Shown piece after piece: positions 28,977-37,555 of a stretch of 42,434 nt of DNA (positions are counted from its first letter, which is position 1; every line of letters begins with the position of its first letter). The notes under the pieces were generated by a model. The model saw only the letters and a program-made list of their open reading frames with translations, made no database searches and was not told the origin of the DNA. The DNA is from Caldilineales bacterium (GTDB lineage Bacteria > Chloroflexota > Anaerolineae > J102), in contig JAIBAP010000052.1 in the NCBI GenBank assembly GCA_019695115.1, positions 1-42,434 on the forward strand, read 5' to 3'. Made by a program: the position numbers and the translations under genes.

Positions 28977-29099
28977 GGGTGGGGGGGGTGATCCGCGAAG
29001 GGCGCGAAGGAGGCGAAGGAAAAACGGTCGATCAGGCTTTGGGTGTGCTCGCCACGACAAAATCAGCTGAGCAAAGGAGGCGACTGGCAAACGAGAAGG

Positions 29100-31451
29100 T
29101 CAGGCGGGATCAGGGTGAGGGGGCTGGATGGGCAGGCGGAGGGTGAAGGTGGCGCCCCGGCGGCCGTCGCTTTCCACCATCACGCCGCCGCCAAAACGGG
29201 CCATCAACGTGCGCACCCACCAGAGGCCAAACCCAAACTGGCCGTTGGCGCGTTTGGCGCCCGAATAGTTGAACTCGAAGATCTTGTCGTGCAGCTCGGG
29301 CGGGATGCCCGGCCCCGTATCGCTGACCGTCACCTCTACCCATCCGCCCCGCACGCCGCCCTGGATGCGGACCTCGCCCGCTGTCGCGCCGGCGTTTTGC
29401 ATGGCGGCGATGGCATTTTCGAGCAAGTTGACGAAAACGAGCGAGAGCCGCTGCTGGCCGGCAATGACGGTGGGCAGGGCGTCGAGATCGCGGACGTGAA
29501 CGCCAAGCCAGCCGGGGATGGCGACGCTGCTGATCGCCTGGGCCACGGCCGCGCCGATATCGACCGGGGCCGGGCGGATGGGCCGCAGATAAAAAAGGCT
29601 GCTGCTCAGGGCCTCCATCGCCTCGGCGGCGCTGCGCTCGATCTCGGCCAGGTTGGCGGCCAGATAGGGGTCGGCGCTCAGGCTGGCCTGGCACTTATCC
29701 TGGATGCCCTCTACCCGCACCGGGATGACGCCGATCTTGTTGTTCAGACGGTGCAAGAGGTTGGCGGCGATGTCGCCCACGGCGGCAAAGGTCTCGGCGG
29801 CGGCCCGCTGCTCGCGCTCGCGGCGCAGCGCCTCTTGATGGGCGGCGTTGCGCACGGCCAGGGCGGCGTGATGAGCCAGAAAAGTGAGCACCTTCTTGTC
29901 CCAATCCGAGACAAGGAACTGACCGGGGTTGGCGGCAGTGTTGTAGACGCTCAGCGCCCCCACGGCCTCGTTGCCCGAACCGGCCAGCAGTGGAGCGACC
30001 AGCGCCTGAGTCCAGCCCTGCTGCCGGGCCAGATCATGCCACTGGAAACGGGGGTCATCGCGCACATCGTCGGCGACGACGATGCCACGCTGGAGCACAG
30101 CCTGCCCGGTCAGGCTTCCGTGCAGGGCCACCCGCTCGCCATGGACATGGCCGGCGTTGGCGCTTTGCAGAACCAGATGCTCCTCGTCCAGCGTCCACAG
30201 CGCGCCCACCGGCGCCCCTAACAACTGGCACGCCAATTCGACCAGGCGATCCAACACCTGCTGCAAGGGTTGAGTGAGTAATCGTTCGGCGATCTCCTGC
30301 AGGGCATCTAGCAGGCGAACCTCCTGGATGGCGATCACGGCCTGGGTGGCCAACGATTGCAGCAAAAGGCTGTCATCCTCGCTAAATGCGCCCACCAGCG
30401 GACTTTCCAGGTTGATCACCCCCTCCAGGCGGCCGCTGGCCCCGATCAACGGCACCGCCAGTTCCGAGCGCATCTCGCGCTCGTGGTCGAGCGGATAGTA
30501 GATGCGCGCCCAAGGTTCCGAGCGGACGTCGGTGATGCACAAGGGGGCGCGGGTCTTGGCCACCCAGCCGGTGATGCTGGTGGCGTTCAACGGCAGCGCC
30601 TCGATGGCCGGGCGGCCCAGGTCATCCCCGGCCAGCGCCCTCGTCAGCAATCGGCTCCCCGACTCGTCCACCAGCCGCAAGATGCCGTAACGGGCGTTGG
30701 TGACTTCCAGCGCCATCTGCAGGATCGATTCGAGCGTGTCCTGCAACTGCGAGCGCGACGAAATCAGCAAATCGGCGCGGCGCATTCGCGCCAGTTCATC
30801 TTCTTTGCGTTCCAGGTCGCGTTGGATGCGCTGTGCGTAGTCGGCCGTGCGCGCCAACTGCTGCTCACGATGGATGGCCAGAGCCGCCAGATTGACCAGG
30901 TTATCCAGCAGCAACAGTTCCCACTCGCTGAAACGATGGTCTTCGTGCCGATAGACGTACAGCGCGCCCACCGGCTGCCCGGCCACGATCAAGGGATAGC
31001 AGGCGCCCACCCTGGCCCCGGCTGCCGTCATGGCCTCGTGCATTCCCACTTCCGGCGCCTCATACGAGAGCACCCGCTGCTGCTGCCGCAAGGCCTGGGC
31101 GCCAAGCCCGCCCGGACGGGGGGCATCGTCTCCCTCCAGCCCTGTCGCCCGGCCGGCGGCCACGCGCGAGGCGGGGTCGAAGCCCGCACCATCGGCATCA
31201 CAGGTGTAGATCACCGCCGTCACGGCGCCGGCGCCCTCCTCACCCCGCGCCATCACCGCCACCGCGCCTTCGGCGATCAGCCGCAGCGTCTCGGACAGAC
31301 CGATGCTCTGGCCCGAAGGCACGCTGTTGATGCCAGCCGCGACCGCATTGAGCGTTGCCAACGCCACAAGCCATTGGCCCTCGCCGAGCGCGGCAGCAGC
31401 GACCGGCTGGCGACGGCTATCGGGACTTGCTGAAAGCAAAGAGTCTGGCAT
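29100..31451 (-). CDS. GAF-domain sensor histidine kinase
   Basis: The protein has 783 residues from ATG 31451 (nine more from 31478). Three GAF-like sensory domains are visible: one with GARVGACYPLIVAGQPVGALYVYRH, one with ALPLNATSITGWVAKTRAPL and SELAVPLIGASGRLEGVINLES, and one with LHGSLTGQAVLQRG and ALVAPLLAGSGNEAVGALSVYN. The kinase core follows with an atypical H-box, NLLHRLNNKIGV (His567). The N-box is LVFVNLLENAIAAM, the G1 box VSDTGPGIPPE, and the G2 box FGLWWVRTLM. No membrane segment is seen, so it is a cytoplasmic sensor, perhaps of a small ligand or redox state. It is divergent from glnE and probably feeds the double-receiver regulator downstream. Confidence 0.92.
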   Translation of the reverse strand: MPDSLLSASPDSRRQPVAAAALGEGQWLVALATLNAVAAGINSVPSGQSIGLSETLRLIAEGAVAVMARGEEGAGAVTAVIYTCDADGAGFDPASRVAAGRATGLEGDDAPRPGGLGAQALRQQQRVLSYEAPEVGMHEAMTAAGARVGACYPLIVAGQPVGALYVYRHEDHRFSEWELLLLDNLVNLAALAIHREQQLARTADYAQRIQRDLERKEDELARMRRADLLISSRSQLQDTLESILQMALEVTNARYGILRLVDESGSRLLTRALAGDDLGRPAIEALPLNATSITGWVAKTRAPLCITDVRSEPWARIYYPLDHEREMRSELAVPLIGASGRLEGVINLESPLVGAFSEDDSLLLQSLATQAVIAIQEVRLLDALQEIAERLLTQPLQQVLDRLVELACQLLGAPVGALWTLDEEHLVLQSANAGHVHGERVALHGSLTGQAVLQRGIVVADDVRDDPRFQWHDLARQQGWTQALVAPLLAGSGNEAVGALSVYNTAANPGQFLVSDWDKKVLTFLAHHAALAVRNAAHQEALRREREQRAAAETFAAVGDIAANLLHRLNNKIGVIPVRVEGIQDKCQASLSADPYLAANLAEIERSAAEAMEALSSSLFYLRPIRPAPVDIGAAVAQAISSVAIPGWLGVHVRDLDALPTVIAGQQRLSLVFVNLLENAIAAMQNAGATAGEVRIQGGVRGGWVEVTVSDTGPGIPPELHDKIFEFNYSGAKRANGQFGFGLWWVRTLMARFGGGVMVESDGRRGATFTLRLPIQPPHPDPA

Positions 31452-31525
31452 AGAGTTCGGGTCATGCGAGCGGCGCATCGGTGCGCATTATAGCGCCCGC
31501 CGCTGGCTTGCGCACCCCCTCAGAC

Positions 31526-31570
31526 ATGACCCATTTGGGTACTCTTTCGCCCCTCCGTAGCGCCTACACT
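31526..31570 (+). promoter_or_regulatory. Shared ATGACCCATTTGGGTA box and -10 before glnE
   Basis: ATGACCCATTTGGGTA (31526-31541) contains the inverted repeat ACCCA-N2-TGGGT. TACACT (31565-31570) can serve as -10, 24 bases after the palindrome. The identical 16-mer precedes glnA at 35329. The site centre is about 42 bases before the predicted transcription start, where activators bind. Confidence 0.6.
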
Positions 31571-31576
31571 ATCGTT

Positions 31577-34500
31577 GTGACCCTCCACCCCCTTCTCCTC
31601 CCCGATCTGCTCGCTGACGAGGCCGAAGCGTTGTTGGCGCCGGTCGGATTCGGCGATGCCGGCGCCGCCTGGCAGCGATTGCGCCGGCTGGCGCCCGACG
31701 ACGCCTCGCTCCCCCTGCTTTCGGCCTGCCTCCCCCACCTGCTGGCTGCGCTCGCCGAAGCCGCCCACCCCGACCAGGCCCTCGTCAACTTCGAGCGGCT
31801 GTTGCAAAGCGCGCCCCCAGCCGAGCGCGCCGGCCCGGACGAATCGCTCCTGGCGCATCTGGCCCTGAACCCGCGCGCCATCGAGATGCTGGCCACCCTG
31901 TTCGCCGGCAGCCAGTTCCTGACCGAGATCCTCCTGCGCCAACCCGATGCCGCCCTGCGCCTGTTCCACAGCCAGGGCGAGGGCGAGCTTGGCCGCCGCA
32001 AGACCATCGCCCAGTTTCGGGCCGAGGCCGCCAGCCTGCTGGCCGAGAGCGAGGATTGGCTGTCCCAACTCGACGCCCTGCGCCGCTACCAACGCTGGCA
32101 GTTGCTCCGCATCGGCGCCTGCGATTTCTTCGGGCTGATGGACCTCTCCGGCATCACCGCCCAACTCTCGCGGCTGGCCGATGCCCTGGTGCAGACCTGT
32201 CTCGACCTGGCCGCAGGGCAGACCGGGGGCGGGGCCGATGATTTCACCGTCCTGGCCATGGGCAAACTGGGCGGGGGCGAGGTGAACTACAGCTCGGACA
32301 TCGACCTGCTCTTCCTGGCCAGCGCCAACGCCCTCGACCATGTGCGACTGGGCCAGCGGCTGATCGACGCCCTCACCCGCAACACCGGCGAAGGCTTCCT
32401 CTACCGGGTGGACATGAGGCTGCGCCCCTGGGGGCGGGATGGCGCCCTGGTGACGGCGGTGGACGGGCATCTGGACTATCTGCGCCGCCATGCCCGGCTG
32501 TGGGAAAAGCAGGCCCTGCTCAAGGCCCGCCCGATCGCCGGCGCCATCCAGGTCGGCCTCGATTTCCTGGAACAGGCGCAGCCGATCATCTTCGACCTGG
32601 AGCCGGAGCGGGTGCGCGAGGATGTGCGGGCGATGAAAGAGCGCACCGAATCCTATCTGCGCCAGCACGGCCGCAGCTGGGGCGAGGTGAAGCTGGGCGA
32701 GGGTTCGATCCGCGACGCCGAATTCGTGGTGCAGTATCTGCAACTCAGCCACGGCGGCCGCGACCCCTATGTGCGCAGCGGGCGCACGCTGGATGCCCTC
32801 TCGCGGCTGGTGGGGGCCGGTGTGATCAGGCCGGACGCTCACCGCACCCTGGGCGCGGGCTATGTCTTCTTGCGCACGGTCGAACACCACCTGCAATTGA
32901 TGCACTACCGCCAGACCTCCACCCTGCCCGCCGACCCCGCCGAACTGGAGGCCCTGGCCCGTCGCCTGGGCTTCAGCGGCGCTGAGGCCGGAGAACGCTT
33001 TCTCGAACGCTACCAACAACACCGCGACGCCGTCCGCGCCGTCTATCTGCACTATCTCGGAGCCGACCCCATGGCCACGAACCCCACGCCCGCCGCCAAT
33101 GGCCCCGCCCTGCCGCCCGCCGCCGGCGGCGGGGTCGCCCTCCGGCGCCATATCGAACGCATGGACGCCTCGTATGCCGCCGTCTTCAGCCCGGACGAAA
33201 TCCACCAGCACGCCATCCTGGCCGGTCAGGTGGACGAGGCCAACCCCGTTCAGGTGGATGTCAGCCCGCTGGATGGCGCTCACTGGCGGGTGACGATCGT
33301 CGGCTACGACTACCTGGGCGAGCTGAGTCTGATCTGCGGCTTGTTGTTCGTGCATGGCCTGGACATCGCCAGCGGGCACATCTTCACCTACGAGCCGCTG
33401 CCCGCCGAGACGCCGGAGCCGGCCGGCCGCTCGGCGCTCCCCTCTCTGCGCCAGCGCCCGGCCGCCGATGCCCGCCAGAAGATCGTCGATGTCTTCACCG
33501 TCCGCCCGGTCGAAGGCGCCCTGGCGCCCGACCTGTGGCAACGCTACGCCGAGGAATTGACCGATCTGGTGCGCAAGTTGCACTTCCGGCGGCGCGATGA
33601 GGTGCAGGGGGCGCTGACGCACCGCGTGGCCGATGTGTTGCAACAGCGCGAGGGCGGCTCGCCCACGGTCTATCCGGTGGACATCACCATCGACAACGAC
33701 AGCTCGCCCCGCTACACCCTGCTGGAGATCGCCGGCCCCGACACGCCCGGCTTTCTCTACGAACTGACCAATGCCCTGGCCCTCAACGGCGTCTACATCG
33801 CCCGCGTCGAGGTCAACTCGGTGGGCAGTCGGGTGCAGGACACCCTGTTCGTGGTCGATGCCAACGGCCAGAAGATGACATCCAGCATTCGCCAGCGCGA
33901 GTTGCGGGCCGCCATGGCCTTGGTCAAACACTTCACCCACCTGCTGCCGTTGTCGCCCAATCCCGAGCGAGCGCTTCTGCATTTCCGCAACTTCCTGTCC
34001 CAACTTTTCGAGCGACCCAACTGGCCGGATGAGCTGGTTTCGGTCGAACGACCGGAGGTGCTGAATGCCCTCGCCCGGCTGCTGGGGGTCAGCGATTTCC
34101 TCTGGAACGACTTCCTGCGCATGCAATACGCCAACCTGTTCCCGGTAGTCAGCAACGTGGGCGGGCTGGAGGAGCCGCACTCGCAAGAGCTACTGGCGGC
34201 GCGCCTGCGGGACGAAGTGGCCGCCGCACCCGACGCCGAGACGCGCTGGCAGGTGATCAACGCCTTCAAGGACCGCGAGATGTTTCGCATCGACATGCGC
34301 CACATCCTCGGCCACACGGTCAAGTTCGGCACCTTCGCCCGCGAGCTGACGGCGCTGGCCGAGGCAGTGGTGGGGGCAGCCTACACCCTGTGCGAGATCG
34401 GGCTGGTGGGGCAGTATGGTCTGCCCCGGCTGGAAGACGGCAGCCCTTGCCCGATCAGCGTCGTCGCCCTGGGCAAGGCGGGCGGCCATGAGCTCGGCTT

Positions 34501-35314
34501 TGCCTCCGACATCGAACTGATGTTCATCTACGCCGGGGCGGGGAGGACGGGCGGGGCCAACAGCATCACCACGTCTGAGTTCTACGAGAAGCTGGTGCAG
34601 GAGTTCGTGCGCGGCATCCGCGCCAAACACGAAGGCATCTTCGAGATCGACCTGCAATTGCGGCCCTATGGCAAGGCCGGCAGCATGGCCGTCTCGTTGG
34701 ATGCCTTCCGGCGCTATTTCGGGCCGGGCGGCCCGGCCTGGGCCTACGAGCGCCAGGCCCTGGTCAAACTGCGGCCCATCGCCGGCGACGCCGACCTCGG
34801 CGGGCGGATCGTGGCCTTGCGCGATGAATTCGTCTACACTGGCGTGGGTTTCGACGTGGCGGCGATGCAGGCGATGCGCGAGCGGCAGTTGCGGCATCTG
34901 GTCACGGCCGGGGCCATCAACGCCAAGTTCAGCCCCGGCTGTCTGGTGGATATCGAGTATCTGGTGCAGGCCCTGCAGATCACACACGGCCGGCAGCATC
35001 CCGCTCTGCGGCTGCCCAACACGCGCGAGGCCATGACCGCCCTGCGCGACCTCGGCTTCCTCCCGCCCGATGATTTCAGTCGCTTGCGCGCGGCCCATCT
35101 CTTCTTCCGCAACCTGATCAACGCCCTGCGCATGGTGCGCGGCCACGCCAAAGACCTGACCGTACCGCCCGCCGGCAGCGACGAATTCGCTTTTCTGGCC
35201 CGTCGCCTGGGCGAGAGCGAGCAAAAACTCGGCGAGGACATCGGCCGCCATGCCGCCGCCGTCCAGCAGCTCAGCAACCGGCTGCTGGATGCGCTGGCGG
35301 GCGACGACGGCTGA
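31577..35314 (+). CDS. glnE: GlnE-type adenylyltransferase with internal GlnD-like ACT domains
   Basis: The protein has 1245 residues from GTG 31577; common GlnE is about 950. There are two nucleotidyltransferase halves. The first has MGKLGGGEVNYSSDID (from residue 228, Asp241/Asp243), and the second has LGKAGGHELGFASDIE (Asp978/Glu980). Each is followed by the helical LRPWGRDG/LRPYGKAG, EKQALLKARPI/ERQALVKLRPI and DAEFVVQYLQL/DIEYLVQALQI segments of the family. Between them are two ACT-like stretches: HWRVTIVGYDYLGELSL (about 569-612) and ITIDNDSSPRYTLLEIAG...GPDTPGFLYELTNALAL (about 703-770). The second closely matches the ACT consensus of GlnD uridylyltransferase. The protein probably adenylylates and deadenylylates glutamine synthetase, with glutamine sensed by its own ACT pair. 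The second half has DxE instead of DxD. The start choice assumes the promoter at 31565, which would give a nearly leaderless mRNA; the frame is open back to 31481. glnA follows. Confidence 0.87.
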   Translation: MTLHPLLLPDLLADEAEALLAPVGFGDAGAAWQRLRRLAPDDASLPLLSACLPHLLAALAEAAHPDQALVNFERLLQSAPPAERAGPDESLLAHLALNPRAIEMLATLFAGSQFLTEILLRQPDAALRLFHSQGEGELGRRKTIAQFRAEAASLLAESEDWLSQLDALRRYQRWQLLRIGACDFFGLMDLSGITAQLSRLADALVQTCLDLAAGQTGGGADDFTVLAMGKLGGGEVNYSSDIDLLFLASANALDHVRLGQRLIDALTRNTGEGFLYRVDMRLRPWGRDGALVTAVDGHLDYLRRHARLWEKQALLKARPIAGAIQVGLDFLEQAQPIIFDLEPERVREDVRAMKERTESYLRQHGRSWGEVKLGEGSIRDAEFVVQYLQLSHGGRDPYVRSGRTLDALSRLVGAGVIRPDAHRTLGAGYVFLRTVEHHLQLMHYRQTSTLPADPAELEALARRLGFSGAEAGERFLERYQQHRDAVRAVYLHYLGADPMATNPTPAANGPALPPAAGGGVALRRHIERMDASYAAVFSPDEIHQHAILAGQVDEANPVQVDVSPLDGAHWRVTIVGYDYLGELSLICGLLFVHGLDIASGHIFTYEPLPAETPEPAGRSALPSLRQRPAADARQKIVDVFTVRPVEGALAPDLWQRYAEELTDLVRKLHFRRRDEVQGALTHRVADVLQQREGGSPTVYPVDITIDNDSSPRYTLLEIAGPDTPGFLYELTNALALNGVYIARVEVNSVGSRVQDTLFVVDANGQKMTSSIRQRELRAAMALVKHFTHLLPLSPNPERALLHFRNFLSQLFERPNWPDELVSVERPEVLNALARLLGVSDFLWNDFLRMQYANLFPVVSNVGGLEEPHSQELLAARLRDEVAAAPDAETRWQVINAFKDREMFRIDMRHILGHTVKFGTFARELTALAEAVVGAAYTLCEIGLVGQYGLPRLEDGSPCPISVVALGKAGGHELGFASDIELMFIYAGAGRTGGANSITTSEFYEKLVQEFVRGIRAKHEGIFEIDLQLRPYGKAGSMAVSLDAFRRYFGPGGPAWAYERQALVKLRPIAGDADLGGRIVALRDEFVYTGVGFDVAAMQAMRERQLRHLVTAGAINAKFSPGCLVDIEYLVQALQITHGRQHPALRLPNTREAMTALRDLGFLPPDDFSRLRAAHLFFRNLINALRMVRGHAKDLTVPPAGSDEFAFLARRLGESEQKLGEDIGRHAAAVQQLSNRLLDALAGDDG

Positions 35315-35328
35315 CGCGGCCCCCAAAT

Positions 35329-35375
35329 ATGACCCATTTGGGTAATGGCAGGCGCCTGGCCCGCCCGCCTATACT
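35329..35375 (+). promoter_or_regulatory. Shared ATGACCCATTTGGGTA box and -10 before glnA
   Basis: The 16-base sequence (35329-35344) is identical to the one before glnE. TATACT (35370-35375) follows 26 bases after the palindrome. The element starts 15 bases after the glnE stop codon, so glnA has its own promoter. Confidence 0.65.
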
Positions 35376-35437
35376 CGCCTGAGTAGCGTCAGGCAGGGCC
35401 AGCGCCGGCGCCCCGCCCTTCCCCTCCCGGCCCCCGC

Positions 35438-35538
35438 CTATCTACTTCTCCACTTGTTTCCCTGTCTACCTGTTTCCTTGTCTACTTATCTACCTGTTTC
35501 CTTGTCTACTTGTTTCCCTGTCTACTTCTCTACCTATC
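35438..35538. repeat. CTACTTGTTTCCCTGT pyrimidine repeats in glnA leader
   Basis: About six degenerate copies of CTACTTGTTTCC(C/T)TGT-like units fill the leader up to the ribosome-binding site AAGGAG (35541-35546). The RNA would be unstructured and pyrimidine-rich. No function is evident. Confidence 0.8.
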
Positions 35539-35556
35539 AAAAGGAGCATCCCACCC

Positions 35557-36972
35557 ATGTCCAAATCACCTGCTGATGTCGTCAAAATGGCCAAAGACGT
35601 AAAAATGGTCGACTATCGCTTCGTCGATCTGCCCGGCACCTGGCAACACTTCACCGTACCGGCGCGCGAGCTGAGCGAAGAAACCTTCCAGGATGGCGTC
35701 GGCTTCGACGGCTCATCGATCCGCGGCTTCCAGGAGATCCACGAATCGGACATGCTCCTGATGCCCGACCCCAGCAGCGCCTTCATCGACCCCATCTTCG
35801 AGATCCCCACCCTGGTGCTGATCTGCGATGTCTACGACCCGGTCACACTCCAGCCCTACTCGCGCGACCCGCGCTATGTGGCCCGCAAAGCCGAAGCCTA
35901 TCTGAAGCAGACCGGGCTGGCCGACACCAGCTATTGGGGGCCGGAAGCCGAATTCTTCATCTTCGACGATGTGCGCTATGGCTCTGACACCAATTCTGCC
36001 TTCTACCGCGTCGATAGCTCCGAGGCCTGGTGGAACAGCGGTAGGGACAGCGGCCGCAACCTGGGCGGACAGATCCCGGCCAAGCGCGGCTATTTCCCCG
36101 TCCCGCCCGCCGACCAGTTCCAGGACATCCGCAGCAAAATGGTGCTTTCACTCGAAGCATCGGGGGTCGAGATCGAAGTCCATCACCACGAAGTCGCCAC
36201 CGCCGGCCAGGCTGAGATCGACATGCGCTTCGACAGCATGGTGAGCATGGCCGATAAGGTCATGAAATACAAATACGTGATCAAGAACGTGGCCCGACAG
36301 AACGGCCTCACCGTCACCTTCATGCCCAAGCCGCTCTTTGGCGACAACGGCAGCGGTATGCACGTGCATCAGAGCCTGTGGAAGGGCAGCTCCAACATCT
36401 TTTTCGATGCCTCTGGCTACGCCGGCCTCTCGGACACGGCCAAATACTACATCGGCGGTCTGCTGAAGCACGCCTCCGCCCTGCTGGCCCTGGCCGCCCC
36501 CACCACCAACTCCTACCGCCGTCTGGTGCCCGGCTACGAAGCCCCGGTCAACCTGGCCTACTCGCAGCGCAACCGCTCAGCCATCTGCCGCATCCCCATC
36601 TACTCGAAAAGCCCCAAGGCCAAGCGCATCGAGTTCCGTGCTCCCGACCCCTCCAGCAACCCCTACCTCTGCTTCCCGGCCCTGCTGATGGCTGGTCTCG
36701 ATGGCATCCAGAACCGTATCGACCCCGGCGAACCGATGGACAAGGACCTGTACGAGTTGCCGCCGGACGAATTGAAGCTGATCAAGCAGGTGCCTGGCTC
36801 GCTGACCGATGTGTTGGATGCGCTGGAAGCCGACCACGACTTCCTCCTACGTGGCGATGTCTTCACCCCCGACCTGATCAAGGCCTACATCGCCTACAAG
36901 CGCCAGGTCGAGGTCGATCCCGTGCGTATGCGCCCGCATCCGTATGAGTTCATGCTGTATTACGATATCTGA
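35557..36972 (+). CDS. glnA: Glutamine synthetase type I
   Basis: The protein has 471 residues, the standard length of dodecameric GSI, which makes glutamine from glutamate, ammonia and ATP. Family motifs include [46 protein letters not shown], the [10 protein letters not shown] and [20 protein letters not shown] segments, and [14 protein letters not shown]. The C-terminal adenylylation loop is intact: [10 protein letters not shown] with Tyr399, matching the NLYDLP site of enteric GSI, so control by the adenylyltransferase encoded upstream is plausible. AAGGAG lies 10 bases before the ATG. A strong terminator follows at 36999. The shared upstream box suggests co-regulation with glnE. Confidence 0.97.
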   Translation: MSKSPADVVKMAKDVKMVDYRFVDLPGTWQHFTVPARELSEETFQDGVGFDGSSIRGFQEIHESDMLLMPDPSSAFIDPIFEIPTLVLICDVYDPVTLQPYSRDPRYVARKAEAYLKQTGLADTSYWGPEAEFFIFDDVRYGSDTNSAFYRVDSSEAWWNSGRDSGRNLGGQIPAKRGYFPVPPADQFQDIRSKMVLSLEASGVEIEVHHHEVATAGQAEIDMRFDSMVSMADKVMKYKYVIKNVARQNGLTVTFMPKPLFGDNGSGMHVHQSLWKGSSNIFFDASGYAGLSDTAKYYIGGLLKHASALLALAAPTTNSYRRLVPGYEAPVNLAYSQRNRSAICRIPIYSKSPKAKRIEFRAPDPSSNPYLCFPALLMAGLDGIQNRIDPGEPMDKDLYELPPDELKLIKQVPGSLTDVLDALEADHDFLLRGDVFTPDLIKAYIAYKRQVEVDPVRMRPHPYEFMLYYDI

Positions 36973-36998
36973 TCTCTAGCTTCTCCACACAGAAATGA

Positions 36999-37030
36999 GG
37001 CGTCTGCCCTGCGGCAGACGCCTTTTCTTT
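36999..37030 (+). terminator. Intrinsic terminator of glnA
   Basis: GGCGTCTGCC (36999-37008) pairs perfectly with GGCAGACGCC (37013-37022) around CTGC, followed by TTTTCTTT. Confidence 0.95.
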
Positions 37031-37077
37031 GTCTAATCAGATGTGTGAGGCAACTCGCGACACGGAAGGCGCCCGAT

Positions 37078-37338
37078 CTACAAATCCGCGGGATTGAGCA
37101 GCCGTAGGGATTCGTTCACGTTCCATTGATTCATCCACTCCCTGACTTCGGCGAATCTCTGTAGATCATCCTCAGACAATGTGGGAGCTGCAAGAAGCAA
37201 TTGGCGCAACCTGGCTGCCCCATTGCTCTCCTCAACAGGAAGCACAATCACTTCTACGCGTTTGCTGATGAAATGCGGCGGCAAGTCGACGGTGACTGTT
37301 CCCGCCACCACGTCTTGGATTGTTCTTACAGCTATCAT
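37078..37338 (-). CDS. Small antitoxin-like protein (AbrB/DUF2281-like)
   Basis: The 86-residue protein starts MIAVRTIQDVVAGTVTVDLPPHFI and continues SKRVEVIVLPVEE, a beta-rich N-terminal half like that of many small antitoxins that recognise DNA with a swapped-hairpin fold. It ends with an acidic helix (LSEDDLQRFAEVREWMNQW). GGAGG (about 37345-37349, minus strand) precedes the ATG at 37338, which decides the start over the longer frame to 37467. No toxin-sized partner gene is adjacent on the same strand, so it may be solitary. Confidence 0.6.
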   Translation of the reverse strand: MIAVRTIQDVVAGTVTVDLPPHFISKRVEVIVLPVEESNGAARLRQLLLAAPTLSEDDLQRFAEVREWMNQWNVNESLRLLNPADL

Positions 37339-37555
37339 AGAGACCTCCAAGGAATCCGTTTCGGCCAATACGGCACAGGGCATCATGGCATCACAAGACG
37401 ACATGCACACAATGATACCATAACCCATACGGGGTGCAGCACGGACCTTGCCAATGCCAAAGCTCATTCATTTTCGTTACCAACCAGTAACCAACTTCTG
37501 CCCTGGAGATAGGTTCCTTTGTTAGGCGTGGCGTCGAACCCGGCTTGAGAAATTA

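Noticed and set aside
31481-31576. Earlier ATG starts of glnE (31481, 31526)
   Set aside because: They lie in or before the shared operator and the -10; GTG 31577 is preferred, though not proven.
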